A stretch of DNA of 64,000 nt from Ramlibacter agri (GTDB lineage: Bacteria; Pseudomonadota; Gammaproteobacteria; Burkholderiales; Burkholderiaceae_C), in NCBI RefSeq assembly GCF_012927085.1, contig NZ_JABBFX010000003.1, forward strand, positions 310,001 to 374,000, written 5' to 3'. How positions within the stretch are numbered: position 1 is the stretch's first letter; each line of letters begins with the position of its first letter. A program made the translations under genes and the position numbers. Below the pieces are notes generated by a model. That model made no database searches. It was not told where the DNA came from and saw nothing but the letters and a program-made list of their open reading frames with translations. Below are positions 44,799 to 52,044 of this stretch, piece after piece.

Positions 44799-45437
44799 AT
44801 GGATTCGCTGGACCACCTGCTCGACACGCCGCACCTGCTTGCGCTGGCGGCGGCGCTCGGCTGGGCCAGCGGCTTCCGGCTCTATGCCGCGGTGTTCCTC
44901 ACCGGACTTGCGGGTTACCTGGGTTGGGTGGACCTGCCGCATGGCCTGCTGGTGCTGCAGCACCCGGCGGTGCTGGCCGCGAGCGGCTTCATGCTGCTGG
45001 TGGAGTTCTGCGCCGACAAGATCCCGCTGCTCGACTCGATGTGGGACGCGGTGCACACCTTCATCCGGATTCCCGCGGGCGCCGCGCTCGCTGCCGGTGC
45101 GCTGGGCGCGGACAACCAGGCCATGACCTGGGTCGCGGCGCTGGTGGGCGGCAGCCTGGCCGCCACCAGCCACGCCACCAAGATGACGGCGCGGGCCGCG
45201 GTCAACACCTCGCCCGAGCCCTTCTCCAACCTGTTCGTCTCGCTGGCCGAAGACGGGCTGGTGGTGTTCCTGCTGTGGTTGTCGGCCACGCACCCGGCGC
45301 TGTTCGCGCTGGTGCTGGCGGTGAGCGTGGTGCTGGCGGTCGTGCTGCTGGTGCTGCTGGTGAGGTTCCTGCGCACGGTGGCGCGGGGCCTGGGTGAGTT
45401 CTTCCGCGGGCGGCCGTTGCCGCGCGAGCTGGGTTAG
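44799..45437 (+). CDS. DUF4126 integral membrane protein
   Basis: 212 residues with five or six hydrophobic helices; opening LALAAALGWASGFRLYAAVFLTGLAG (key piece GWASGFRLYAAVF) and SHATKMTARAAVNTSPEPFSN are hallmarks of DUF4126. Function unknown. It lies in liu-type clusters of related organisms by my recollection. The ATG at 44799 follows the repeat; no clear Shine-Dalgarno. An earlier in-frame ATG (44736) would translate the repeat. Confidence 0.85.
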   Translation: MDSLDHLLDTPHLLALAAALGWASGFRLYAAVFLTGLAGYLGWVDLPHGLLVLQHPAVLAASGFMLLVEFCADKIPLLDSMWDAVHTFIRIPAGAALAAGALGADNQAMTWVAALVGGSLAATSHATKMTARAAVNTSPEPFSNLFVSLAEDGLVVFLLWLSATHPALFALVLAVSVVLAVVLLVLLVRFLRTVARGLGEFFRGRPLPRELG

Positions 45438-45443
45438 GAAATC

Positions 45444-47435
45444 ATGTTCAAGAAAATCCTCATTGCGAACCGGGGCGAGATCGCTTGCCGCGTTGCGGCC
45501 ACTGCGTGCCGCATGGCCATCCGCACGGTGGCCGTCTATTCGGATGCCGACGCGCATGCCAAGCACGTCGTGGCCTGCGACGAAGCGGTGCACATCGGCG
45601 GCAGCGCGCCGCGCGAGAGCTACCTGCAATGGGAGCGCATCATCGCCGCCGCCAAGGCGACCGGCGCCGAAGCCATCCACCCCGGCTACGGCTTCCTGAG
45701 CGAGAACGAGGCCTTTGCCGCCGCCTGCGCGGAAGCGGGCCTCGTCTTCATCGGCCCGCCGGCCTCGGCCATCCAGGCCATGGGCCTGAAGGCCGAATCG
45801 AAGCAGCTGATGGAAAAGGCAGGCGTGCCGCTGGTGCCCGGCTATCACGGCCACGACCAGGACCCGGCGCTGCTGCAGCGCGAGGCCGACCGCATCGGCT
45901 ACCCGGTGCTGATCAAGGCTAGCGCGGGCGGCGGCGGCAAGGGCATGCGGGCGGTGGAGAAGAGCGAGGACTTCGCGGCCGCGCTCGCTTCCTGCCAGCG
46001 CGAGGCGCGCAACAGCTTCGGCGACGAAGCGGTGCTGGTCGAGAAGTACGTCCTGCGGCCGCGCCACATCGAGATCCAGGTGTTCGGCGACGCGCACGGC
46101 AACTACGTGTGGCTGTTCGAGCGTGACTGCTCGGTGCAGCGCCGCCACCAGAAGGTGCTGGAGGAAGCGCCCGCGCCCGGCATGACCGAGGCGATGCGCA
46201 AGCGCATGGGCGAAGCCGCGGTGGCGGCGGCGCGCGCGGTGGACTACGTCGGCGCCGGCACCGTGGAATTCATCGTGGAGCAGCGCGGGAAGGAGATGAA
46301 CTTCTTCTTCATGGAGATGAACACGCGCCTGCAGGTGGAGCACCCCGTGACCGAAGCGATCACGGGCCTGGACCTGGTGGAGTGGCAACTGCGCGTGGCC
46401 GCGGGCCAGCCGCTGCCGCTGCAGCAGGCGGACCTGCGCATCCACGGCCATGCCATCGAGGCGCGCATCTGCGCCGAGAACCCGGACAACAACTTCCTGC
46501 CTGCCACCGGCAGCCTGCAGGTCTATCGCAAGCCGCCGCACGTGGAGTTCGAGCGCGGGCCCGTGCGCATCGACGATGGCGTGCGCGAGGGCGATGCCAT
46601 CTCGCCCTTCTACGATTCGATGATCGCCAAGCTGATCGTGCATGGCGCCACGCGCGAAGAAGCCTTGGCGCGACTGGATGCCGCGCTGGCGGCGACGCAC
46701 ATCGTGGGCTTGGCGACCAACGTGCAGTTCCTGCGCTACGTGGTCAAGAGCCGCTCCTTCGCCGAGGCCGACCTCGACACGGCGCTGATCCAGCGCGAAC
46801 AGGCCGTGCTGTTCGACCAGCAGCCGGTGGGCCTGGAGCTGGCGGCGGCCGCCGCAGTGGCGAAGACCTTGCTAGACGAACAGGCGCTGGCGGGCAACGA
46901 CCCGTTCAGCCGCCGCGACGGCTGGCGCTCGCACGGCGTTGCCGGCCGCCGCTTCGAATTCGATTTCGGCGGGCAACACCAGAAGGCGGAGCTGCGCTAC
47001 CTGCACGACGGCGCGCTGCAGCTGGCGGTGAACGGCTCGGCGCCGGCGCCTCTGGCCTTCCGCGTGGGCGAGGGCTGCATCGAGCTGCAGCACGGCGAGC
47101 GGCGTGTGCGCGCCGTGGTCTACACCACCGGCGAGACCGACCACGTGTTCACGCCGCAGGGCGCGGCTGCGATCGTGTCGGTGGACCTGCTGGCGCACGC
47201 GAGCGAGGGCGCCGCGGAAGGCGGCCGGCTGACGGCGCCGATGCCGGGCAAGGTGGTGTCCTTCTCGGTGAAGGCCGGTGACAAGGTCGCCAAGGGCCAG
47301 CCGCTGGCGGTGATGGAAGCGATGAAGATGGAACACACCATCGCCGCGCCGGCGGACGGGACGGTGGCGGAACTGCTGTATGCGCCGGGGGACCAGGTGG
47401 CGGAAGGGGCGGAGTTGTTGAAGCTCGCGGCCTAA
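45444..47435 (+). CDS. liuD: Methylcrotonyl-CoA carboxylase, biotin-carrying (alpha) subunit
   Basis: 663 residues: biotin carboxylase (1-450; FKKILIANRGEIACRVAATA, ATP-grasp loop KASAGGGGKGMRAV, EMNTRLQVEHPVTE), a linker/BT domain, and a C-terminal biotinyl domain with the biotin Lys in VMEAMKMEHTIAAP at about residue 627. ATP-dependent carboxylation of biotin, then transfer by the subunit at 41390. The same fold serves propionyl-, acetyl- and geranyl-CoA carboxylases; the MCC call depends on MccB and HMG-CoA lyase nearby. Starts 6 bases after DUF4126. Confidence 0.94.
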   Translation: MFKKILIANRGEIACRVAATACRMAIRTVAVYSDADAHAKHVVACDEAVHIGGSAPRESYLQWERIIAAAKATGAEAIHPGYGFLSENEAFAAACAEAGLVFIGPPASAIQAMGLKAESKQLMEKAGVPLVPGYHGHDQDPALLQREADRIGYPVLIKASAGGGGKGMRAVEKSEDFAAALASCQREARNSFGDEAVLVEKYVLRPRHIEIQVFGDAHGNYVWLFERDCSVQRRHQKVLEEAPAPGMTEAMRKRMGEAAVAAARAVDYVGAGTVEFIVEQRGKEMNFFFMEMNTRLQVEHPVTEAITGLDLVEWQLRVAAGQPLPLQQADLRIHGHAIEARICAENPDNNFLPATGSLQVYRKPPHVEFERGPVRIDDGVREGDAISPFYDSMIAKLIVHGATREEALARLDAALAATHIVGLATNVQFLRYVVKSRSFAEADLDTALIQREQAVLFDQQPVGLELAAAAAVAKTLLDEQALAGNDPFSRRDGWRSHGVAGRRFEFDFGGQHQKAELRYLHDGALQLAVNGSAPAPLAFRVGEGCIELQHGERRVRAVVYTTGETDHVFTPQGAAAIVSVDLLAHASEGAAEGGRLTAPMPGKVVSFSVKAGDKVAKGQPLAVMEAMKMEHTIAAPADGTVAELLYAPGDQVAEGAELLKLAA

Positions 47436-48499
47436 TCCAGTCGCGGCGCCGCCTTCAACACCTGCTCCAGCTCCTGCTTGTAAAACCTCGCCTGCCCCGT
47501 CGTCCCATGCCCCAGCGTCTGGTCGCTCGCCGGGATCAGGTAGATCCGGCCGTTCTTCACGCGCTTGATCTCGCGATCCAGCACGCCCAGTTCCGGCGGG
47601 TTGCGCTCGTCGTCGGCGGAGTTGATGGCGACCAGGGTTGCCGTGATCTTCTCCAGCCCCGGCGACGGGTTGTAGTCGCGCGAGGACGCCCACTGGTAGA
47701 TGTGGTCGTTGGCGTCGCCGGGGAAATCGGCCTTCAGCCGCGCGTCCAGCGCCGCGTCCGCCTTCTCGTGGTTCGGCCCCGCCTTGAAGTACGAGTAGTT
47801 GCCGCCGCTGGTGGCGGTGCCGAAGAACACCGAGGCCAGCCGCAGGCTGGGCGGCTGCTGCGTGTAGTTGCCGTTGTTCCAGGCCGGGTCGGCCTTGATG
47901 CTTTCCACCAGCAGGCGCCGCAGCATCCAGTTGCGGCCCGACATCGGGCCGGGCGTCGATGCCATCGGCACCGCCACGTCCATGAAGCCCGGGTACTTCT
48001 GCGCCCAGATCCAGGTCTGCATGCCGCCCATGGAGTTGCCCATGACGAGGCGCAGGTGCTTGATGCCCAGGCCCTCGGTGACCAGCCGGTACTGCGCATC
48101 GACCATGTCGTCGTAGTTGTACTGCGGGAACTTCATGCGCAAGCCGTCGGAGGGCTTGGTGGAACCACCGGTGCCGATGGCGTCCGGCAGGATGATGAAG
48201 TAGCGGCCGGCGTCCAGCGCCTGCCCGGCGCCGAACAGCTCGCCCGCGAAGGCCGGCGTCAGCTGGCTGGCGCCCGAGCCGGTCGTGCCATGCAGCACCA
48301 GCACCGGCTCGCCGGCGGGATTGCCCACCGTGCGGTAGTGGATGCGCAGTTCCGGCAGCACCTGCCCGTTCTGGAAGCGGTAGTCGCGCAGGACGAAGTT
48401 GCCTTCCTTGGCCGCGGGGTAGTCCGCGGCGTTGGCAATGCCGGTGGCGGCGAGCAGCACGGCGCCCAGGCCGGCCTGCAGGAATCCCTTGCGGTCCAT
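47432..48499 (-). CDS. Secreted alpha/beta hydrolase, homoserine O-acetyltransferase-like
   Basis: 355 residues with a signal peptide (MDRKGFLQAGLGAVLLAATGIANA/AD). The fold is that of MetX-like acyltransferases/hydrolases: LVLHGTTGSGASQLTPAFAG, PDAIGTGGSTKPSDGL, nucleophile in LVMGNSMGGMQTWIWA, then INSADDERNPPE (Asp) and TLGHGTTGQAR (His). An exported protein is unlikely to make O-acetylhomoserine, so it is probably an esterase of unknown substrate. Lies opposite to the cluster; the stop overlaps the MccA stop by 4 bases. Confidence 0.88.
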   Translation of the reverse strand: MDRKGFLQAGLGAVLLAATGIANAADYPAAKEGNFVLRDYRFQNGQVLPELRIHYRTVGNPAGEPVLVLHGTTGSGASQLTPAFAGELFGAGQALDAGRYFIILPDAIGTGGSTKPSDGLRMKFPQYNYDDMVDAQYRLVTEGLGIKHLRLVMGNSMGGMQTWIWAQKYPGFMDVAVPMASTPGPMSGRNWMLRRLLVESIKADPAWNNGNYTQQPPSLRLASVFFGTATSGGNYSYFKAGPNHEKADAALDARLKADFPGDANDHIYQWASSRDYNPSPGLEKITATLVAINSADDERNPPELGVLDREIKRVKNGRIYLIPASDQTLGHGTTGQARFYKQELEQVLKAAPRLD

Positions 48500-48559
48500 G
48501 GTGTCTCCTTGTTGGTCGGGCCAGCATGGCACCCACGGCGCTCCCGCACAATAGGGACC

Positions 48560-49480
48560 ATGCGCATCGCCGTCTGCTGTACCGACCAGAAGGTCGCCCC
48601 CTGGATCGAAGGCCTCGCCGCGGCCCTGCCCGAAGCGGAAGTGTTCGAATGGCGCCCCGACGCGCCCGAGGCCGACCATGCCGTCGTGTGGGCGCCGCCG
48701 CAGGCTTTCTTCGACGCGCAGCCGCGGCTGAAGGGCGTGTTCAATACCGGCGCCGGTGTCGATGCGCTGCTCAAGCTGCAGCTGCCGCCGCAGGCCACGC
48801 TCGTGCGGCTGGACGACGCGGGCATGTCCGTGCAGATGGCCGAGTTCGTCTGCCATGCGGTGATCCGCCACTTCCGCGAATTCGATGGCTACGAGCGCGA
48901 CGAAGAGCAGGGCAAGTGGGGCTTCCGCAAGCCGCGCCTGCGCAGCGACTATCCGGTCGGCGTGATGGGCCTCGGCGTTCTGGGCCAGCGCGTGGCGCAG
49001 GCGCTCGCGGCCTTCGAGTTCCCGGTGCGGGGCTGGAGCCGCGCGACCAAAGACGTGCCGGGCGTGCAGTGCTTCCACGGCGAGCAGGGCTTCCAGGATT
49101 TCCTGGCCGGCACGCGCGTGCTGGTCTGCCTGCTGCCGCTGACGGACGACACGCGCGACATCATGAACCGCGCCAACCTGTCGCGGCTGCTGCCGGGCGG
49201 CTACGTGGTGAACGTGGCGCGCGGTGCGCACCTCGTCGACGAGGACCTGCTCGCGCTCCTGGACAGCGGCCACCTCGCAGGCGCCGCGCTCGACGTGTTC
49301 CGCACCGAGCCGCTGCCCGCGGACCACCCCTTCTGGCGCCACCCGAAAGTGACGGTGACGCCGCACACCTCCGCGCGCACGCTGCGCGACGAAAGCATCG
49401 CCCAGATCGCGCGCAAGCTGCGCGCCTTCGAGCGCGGAGAACCCATTGCCGGCGTGGTCGACCGGAAGAAAGGATACTGA
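48560..49480 (+). CDS. Glyoxylate/hydroxypyruvate reductase A-like D-2-hydroxyacid dehydrogenase
   Basis: 306 residues, NAD(P)H-dependent reductase of 2-oxo acids. The nucleotide motif is GVMGLGVLGQRVAQAL. Catalytic residues: Arg in VVNVARGAHLVDE, Glu in FRTEPLPADHPFW and His in VTVTPHTSARTLR, with the Trp of HPFW typical of GhrA. ATG at 48560 (MRIAVCCTDQKVAPW). Divergent from the hydrolase by 60 bases and immediately upstream of HMG-CoA lyase (4 bases), so co-transcribed. Confidence 0.92.
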   Translation: MRIAVCCTDQKVAPWIEGLAAALPEAEVFEWRPDAPEADHAVVWAPPQAFFDAQPRLKGVFNTGAGVDALLKLQLPPQATLVRLDDAGMSVQMAEFVCHAVIRHFREFDGYERDEEQGKWGFRKPRLRSDYPVGVMGLGVLGQRVAQALAAFEFPVRGWSRATKDVPGVQCFHGEQGFQDFLAGTRVLVCLLPLTDDTRDIMNRANLSRLLPGGYVVNVARGAHLVDEDLLALLDSGHLAGAALDVFRTEPLPADHPFWRHPKVTVTPHTSARTLRDESIAQIARKLRAFERGEPIAGVVDRKKGY

Positions 49481-49484
49481 AGCC

Positions 49485-50393
49485 ATGCGTTACCCCGCCA
49501 AGGTCAAGCTCGTCGACGTCGGTCCGCGCGACGGCCTGCAGAACGAGAAGCAGCCGGTCCCGGCCGAGGTCAAGATCCAGCTCGTGCACATGCTGCAGGA
49601 CGCCGGCCTGAAGGAGATCGAGGTCACCAGCTTCGTGTCGCCCAAGTGGGTGCCGCAGATGGCCGACGCCACCGAGGTGATGGCGGGCATCCAGCGCAAG
49701 CCCGGCGTGCGCTACTCGGTGCTGGTGCCGAACATGAAGGGGCTGGAAGCCGCGTTCCCCTCGAAGCCCGACGAGGTCGTGGTGTTCGGCGCGGCCAGCG
49801 AGGCCTTCAGCCAGCGCAACATCAATTGCTCCATCGCCGAGAGCATCGAGCGCTTCGCGCCGGTGGTGGAAGCCGCGCGCGCCAAGGGCATCTACGTGCG
49901 CGGCGCGATCTCCACCGCCGTCGGCTGTCCCTACCAGGGCGAGGTGAAGCCGGAGTCGGTGGAGCTGGTCGCGCGGCTGATGAAGGAGATCGGCGTGCAG
50001 CACTGCGGCGTGGCCGACACCATCGGCGTCGGCACGCCGCGCAAGGTGCAGGCCGCGATGGAAGCGGCGCTGAAGCACTACGCGCTGGACGACATCTCCG
50101 GCCACTTCCACGACACCTACGGCCAGGCGCTGCCCAACACGCTGGCCTGCCTGGAACTGGGCGTCTGGCAATACGACGCATCCGTCGCCGGCCTGGGTGG
50201 CTGCCCGTACGCGAAGGGCGCGACCGGCAACGTGGCGACCGAGGACGTGGTCTACATGCTGCACGGCATGGGAATCGATACCGGCATCGACCTCGACAAG
50301 CTGATCGACGCCGGCAAGTACGTGAGCGACTTCCTGGGCCGCAAGCCGGTGTCGCGGGCGGCGCAGGCGATCCTGACCAGGCGTGCGGGCTAA
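49485..50393 (+). CDS. liuE: Hydroxymethylglutaryl-CoA lyase
   Basis: 302 residues; splits HMG-CoA into acetyl-CoA and acetoacetate, the final leucine-catabolic step. Motifs: KLVDVGPRDGLQNEKQPVPA at the N-terminus (catalytic Arg/Asp), metal-binding HFHDTYGQALPN, and the active-site Cys loop GLGGCPYAKGATGNVATEDV. A TIM-barrel protein of the expected length. ATG at 49485, 4 bases after the GhrA-like stop. A REP-like repeat follows. Confidence 0.95.
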   Translation: MRYPAKVKLVDVGPRDGLQNEKQPVPAEVKIQLVHMLQDAGLKEIEVTSFVSPKWVPQMADATEVMAGIQRKPGVRYSVLVPNMKGLEAAFPSKPDEVVVFGAASEAFSQRNINCSIAESIERFAPVVEAARAKGIYVRGAISTAVGCPYQGEVKPESVELVARLMKEIGVQHCGVADTIGVGTPRKVQAAMEAALKHYALDDISGHFHDTYGQALPNTLACLELGVWQYDASVAGLGGCPYAKGATGNVATEDVVYMLHGMGIDTGIDLDKLIDAGKYVSDFLGRKPVSRAAQAILTRRAG

Positions 50394-50397
50394 CATT

Positions 50398-50496
50398 CGT
50401 CATTCCCGCGAAGGCGGGAACCCGGGGCGTCCGCCTTGGGCCGCGCGGGGTGCGCGGTTTTGAAAGCACTGGATCCCCGCCTTCGTGGGGATGACG
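50398..50496. repeat. REP-like inverted repeat
   Basis: Left arm 50398-50423 (CGTCATTCCCGCGAAGGCGG...) and right arm 50471-50496 are inverted, imperfect copies; each arm also folds on itself (CCCGCGAAGGCGGG). Such CGTCATTCCCGCG repeats are widespread in proteobacterial intergenic DNA. The right end runs into GACGAGGA, which serves as the ribosome-binding site of the next gene. Confidence 0.85.
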
Positions 50497-50503
50497 AGGA
50501 ACT

Positions 50504-51007
50504 ATGTGCGGATCTGAATTGCATTCATTGCCCGAAGGCGTGCAGCGCGTCGCGCGCGTGCTGCAGGACAAGGGCCATCCCCATTCGCCGGTGATGCTGG
50601 ACGACGCCGCGCGCACGGCGCAGCAGGCGGCTGATGCGCTGGGCATCCAGGTGGGCCAGATCGCCAAGAGTATCATCTTCCGGCGCAAGAGTGACGACGT
50701 CGCGGTGCTGGTCATCGCCTCGGGCGACCGGCGCGTCGACGAGAAGAAGGTCGATGCCATCGTCGGCAAGACCGGCCGCGCCGACGCTGAATTCGTCAAG
50801 GCCAAGACCGGCTTCTCGATCGGCGGCGTGTCGCCCGTCGGCCATGCGCAGGCCCCGGTGACGCTGATCGACCGCGAGCTTTTCCGCTTCGAGGAGATCT
50901 GGGCCGCGGCCGGCCACCCGCACGGCGTGTTCAAGCTGCGCCCGCAGGACCTGGAGCAGCTCACCGGCGCGCCGGTGGCGGACGTCGTGCAGGCGCCGGC
51001 AGCATGA
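50504..51007 (+). CDS. YbaK/EbsC-family aminoacyl-tRNA deacylase
   Basis: 167 residues; the family hydrolyses mischarged aminoacyl-tRNA (Cys-tRNAPro or similar) in trans. IAKSIIFRRKSDDVAVLVIASG contains the conserved Lys and TGFSIGGVSPVGH the Gly loop that binds the adenosine. ATG at 50504 is taken because GAGGA precedes it by 3 bases; the spacing is short, and a TTG at 50528 just downstream is a possible alternative. Followed by a dispersed repeat copy. Confidence 0.9.
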   Translation: MCGSELHSLPEGVQRVARVLQDKGHPHSPVMLDDAARTAQQAADALGIQVGQIAKSIIFRRKSDDVAVLVIASGDRRVDEKKVDAIVGKTGRADAEFVKAKTGFSIGGVSPVGHAQAPVTLIDRELFRFEEIWAAAGHPHGVFKLRPQDLEQLTGAPVADVVQAPAA

Positions 51008-51011
51008 GCCC

Positions 51012-51055
51012 GCCGGGCCGCCCCAAGGGCGAATATCGCAGTGCGCAGCACGGAG
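51012..51055 (+). repeat. 44-base dispersed repeat carrying a Shine-Dalgarno sequence, copy B
   Basis: Same 44 bases as 14007-14050 (read on the minus strand) with one difference (GAATATCGCAG for GAATACCGCAG). It lies just after the YbaK stop and its terminal CGGAGG supplies the ribosome-binding site for the GTG at 51063. Confidence 0.8.
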
Positions 51056-51062
51056 GTTTCCT

Positions 51063-51293
51063 GTGAGCCTCGGCGCGCGGCAGATGATCCGCGACCGGGC
51101 GGCGGAAGTGGAGGCAGACGAGGGCCCGGTGCTGTCGCCCTGCATCTCGGTGTGCCGCATGGACGCGGCCTCGGGCCTGTGCGAAGGCTGCTGGCGCACG
51201 CTGGACGAGATCGCGGGCTGGAGCCGGATGGGCGACGAGGACAAGCGCGCCGTGTGGCGGCGCCTCGCGGAAAGGGTGGGACCGGAAGAATGA
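51063..51293 (+). CDS. DUF1289 small cysteine-rich protein
   Basis: 76 residues. The DUF1289 core is SPCISVCRMDAASGLCEGCW, with four cysteines in C-x3-C-x8-C-x2-C spacing, fitting a small metal-binding knuckle, followed by RTLDEIAGWSRMGDEDKRAV. Function unknown; members are often called Fe-S-like proteins. GTG at 51063 has GGAGG 7 bases upstream. The stop overlaps the next start by 4 bases. Confidence 0.9.
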   Translation: MSLGARQMIRDRAAEVEADEGPVLSPCISVCRMDAASGLCEGCWRTLDEIAGWSRMGDEDKRAVWRRLAERVGPEE

Positions 51294-51919
51294 AGCACAT
51301 CACCTTCTACCTGGACTTCATCTCGCCCTACGCCTACCTGGCGTTCGAGAAGCTGCCCGAGGCGCTGAAAGGCCTGAGCTACGAGGTCGACTACCAGCCG
51401 GTGCTGTTCGCGGGCTTCCTCAAGCACCATGGCCAGCTCGGGCCGGCGGAGATCGCGCCCAAGCGCGACTGGACTTACCGCCAGGTGCTGTGGCTCGCGC
51501 ACCAGCACGGCATCCCCATGCAACTGCCGCAGCGGCACCCTTTCAATCCGCTCGCGCTGCTGCGGCTGGCCGTTGCGTGCGGCGCCAACCGCTACGTTTG
51601 CGAGACGATCTTCCGCCACGCGTGGCGCGGTGGCGCAGCGGCCGACGACGCGGCGCGCCTGCAGGCCCTGCAGGAACAGCTGCATCCCAAGCGCGACCCT
51701 GCCAGCGATGAAGTGAAGGCAGAACTGAAGGCCGGCACCGAGGCCGCCATCGCGCGCGGCCTGTTCGGCGTGCCGACCTGCGAGGTCGATGGCAAATTGT
51801 TCTGGGGCTTCGATGCGCTGGTGCCTTTGCGTGCCTATCTCGAAGGCGACCCGTGGTTCACGCAAGGCCACTGGGAAGCGGCCGCGGCGCTGCCCTCCGG
51901 GATCACCCGGAGTCGCTAA
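51290..51919 (+). CDS. 2-hydroxychromene-2-carboxylate isomerase (DsbA-family)
   Basis: 209 residues of the kappa-class glutathione-transferase/DsbA fold. ITFYLDFISPYAYLAFEKLP carries the catalytic Ser in place of a CxxC, and GLFGVPTCEVDGKLFWG is the conserved cis-Pro loop. Known members isomerise 2-hydroxychromene-2-carboxylate in naphthalene breakdown, with glutathione; many act on unknown thiol-dependent substrates, and no naphthalene genes are here. Coupled to DUF1289 by ATGA. Confidence 0.9.
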   Translation: MKHITFYLDFISPYAYLAFEKLPEALKGLSYEVDYQPVLFAGFLKHHGQLGPAEIAPKRDWTYRQVLWLAHQHGIPMQLPQRHPFNPLALLRLAVACGANRYVCETIFRHAWRGGAAADDAARLQALQEQLHPKRDPASDEVKAELKAGTEAAIARGLFGVPTCEVDGKLFWGFDALVPLRAYLEGDPWFTQGHWEAAAALPSGITRSR

Positions 51920-52044
51920 CTCACATCGTGAAAGCGCGGCTTCGGGTTTGACCTGAATCCGTAAGCGTGCGTTGGATTCGCGTCAGTGGCGGGTCAGAGC
52001 CGGGGCGTCGAATCCAGTCTCCACACACACCCATGGAGACAAGC

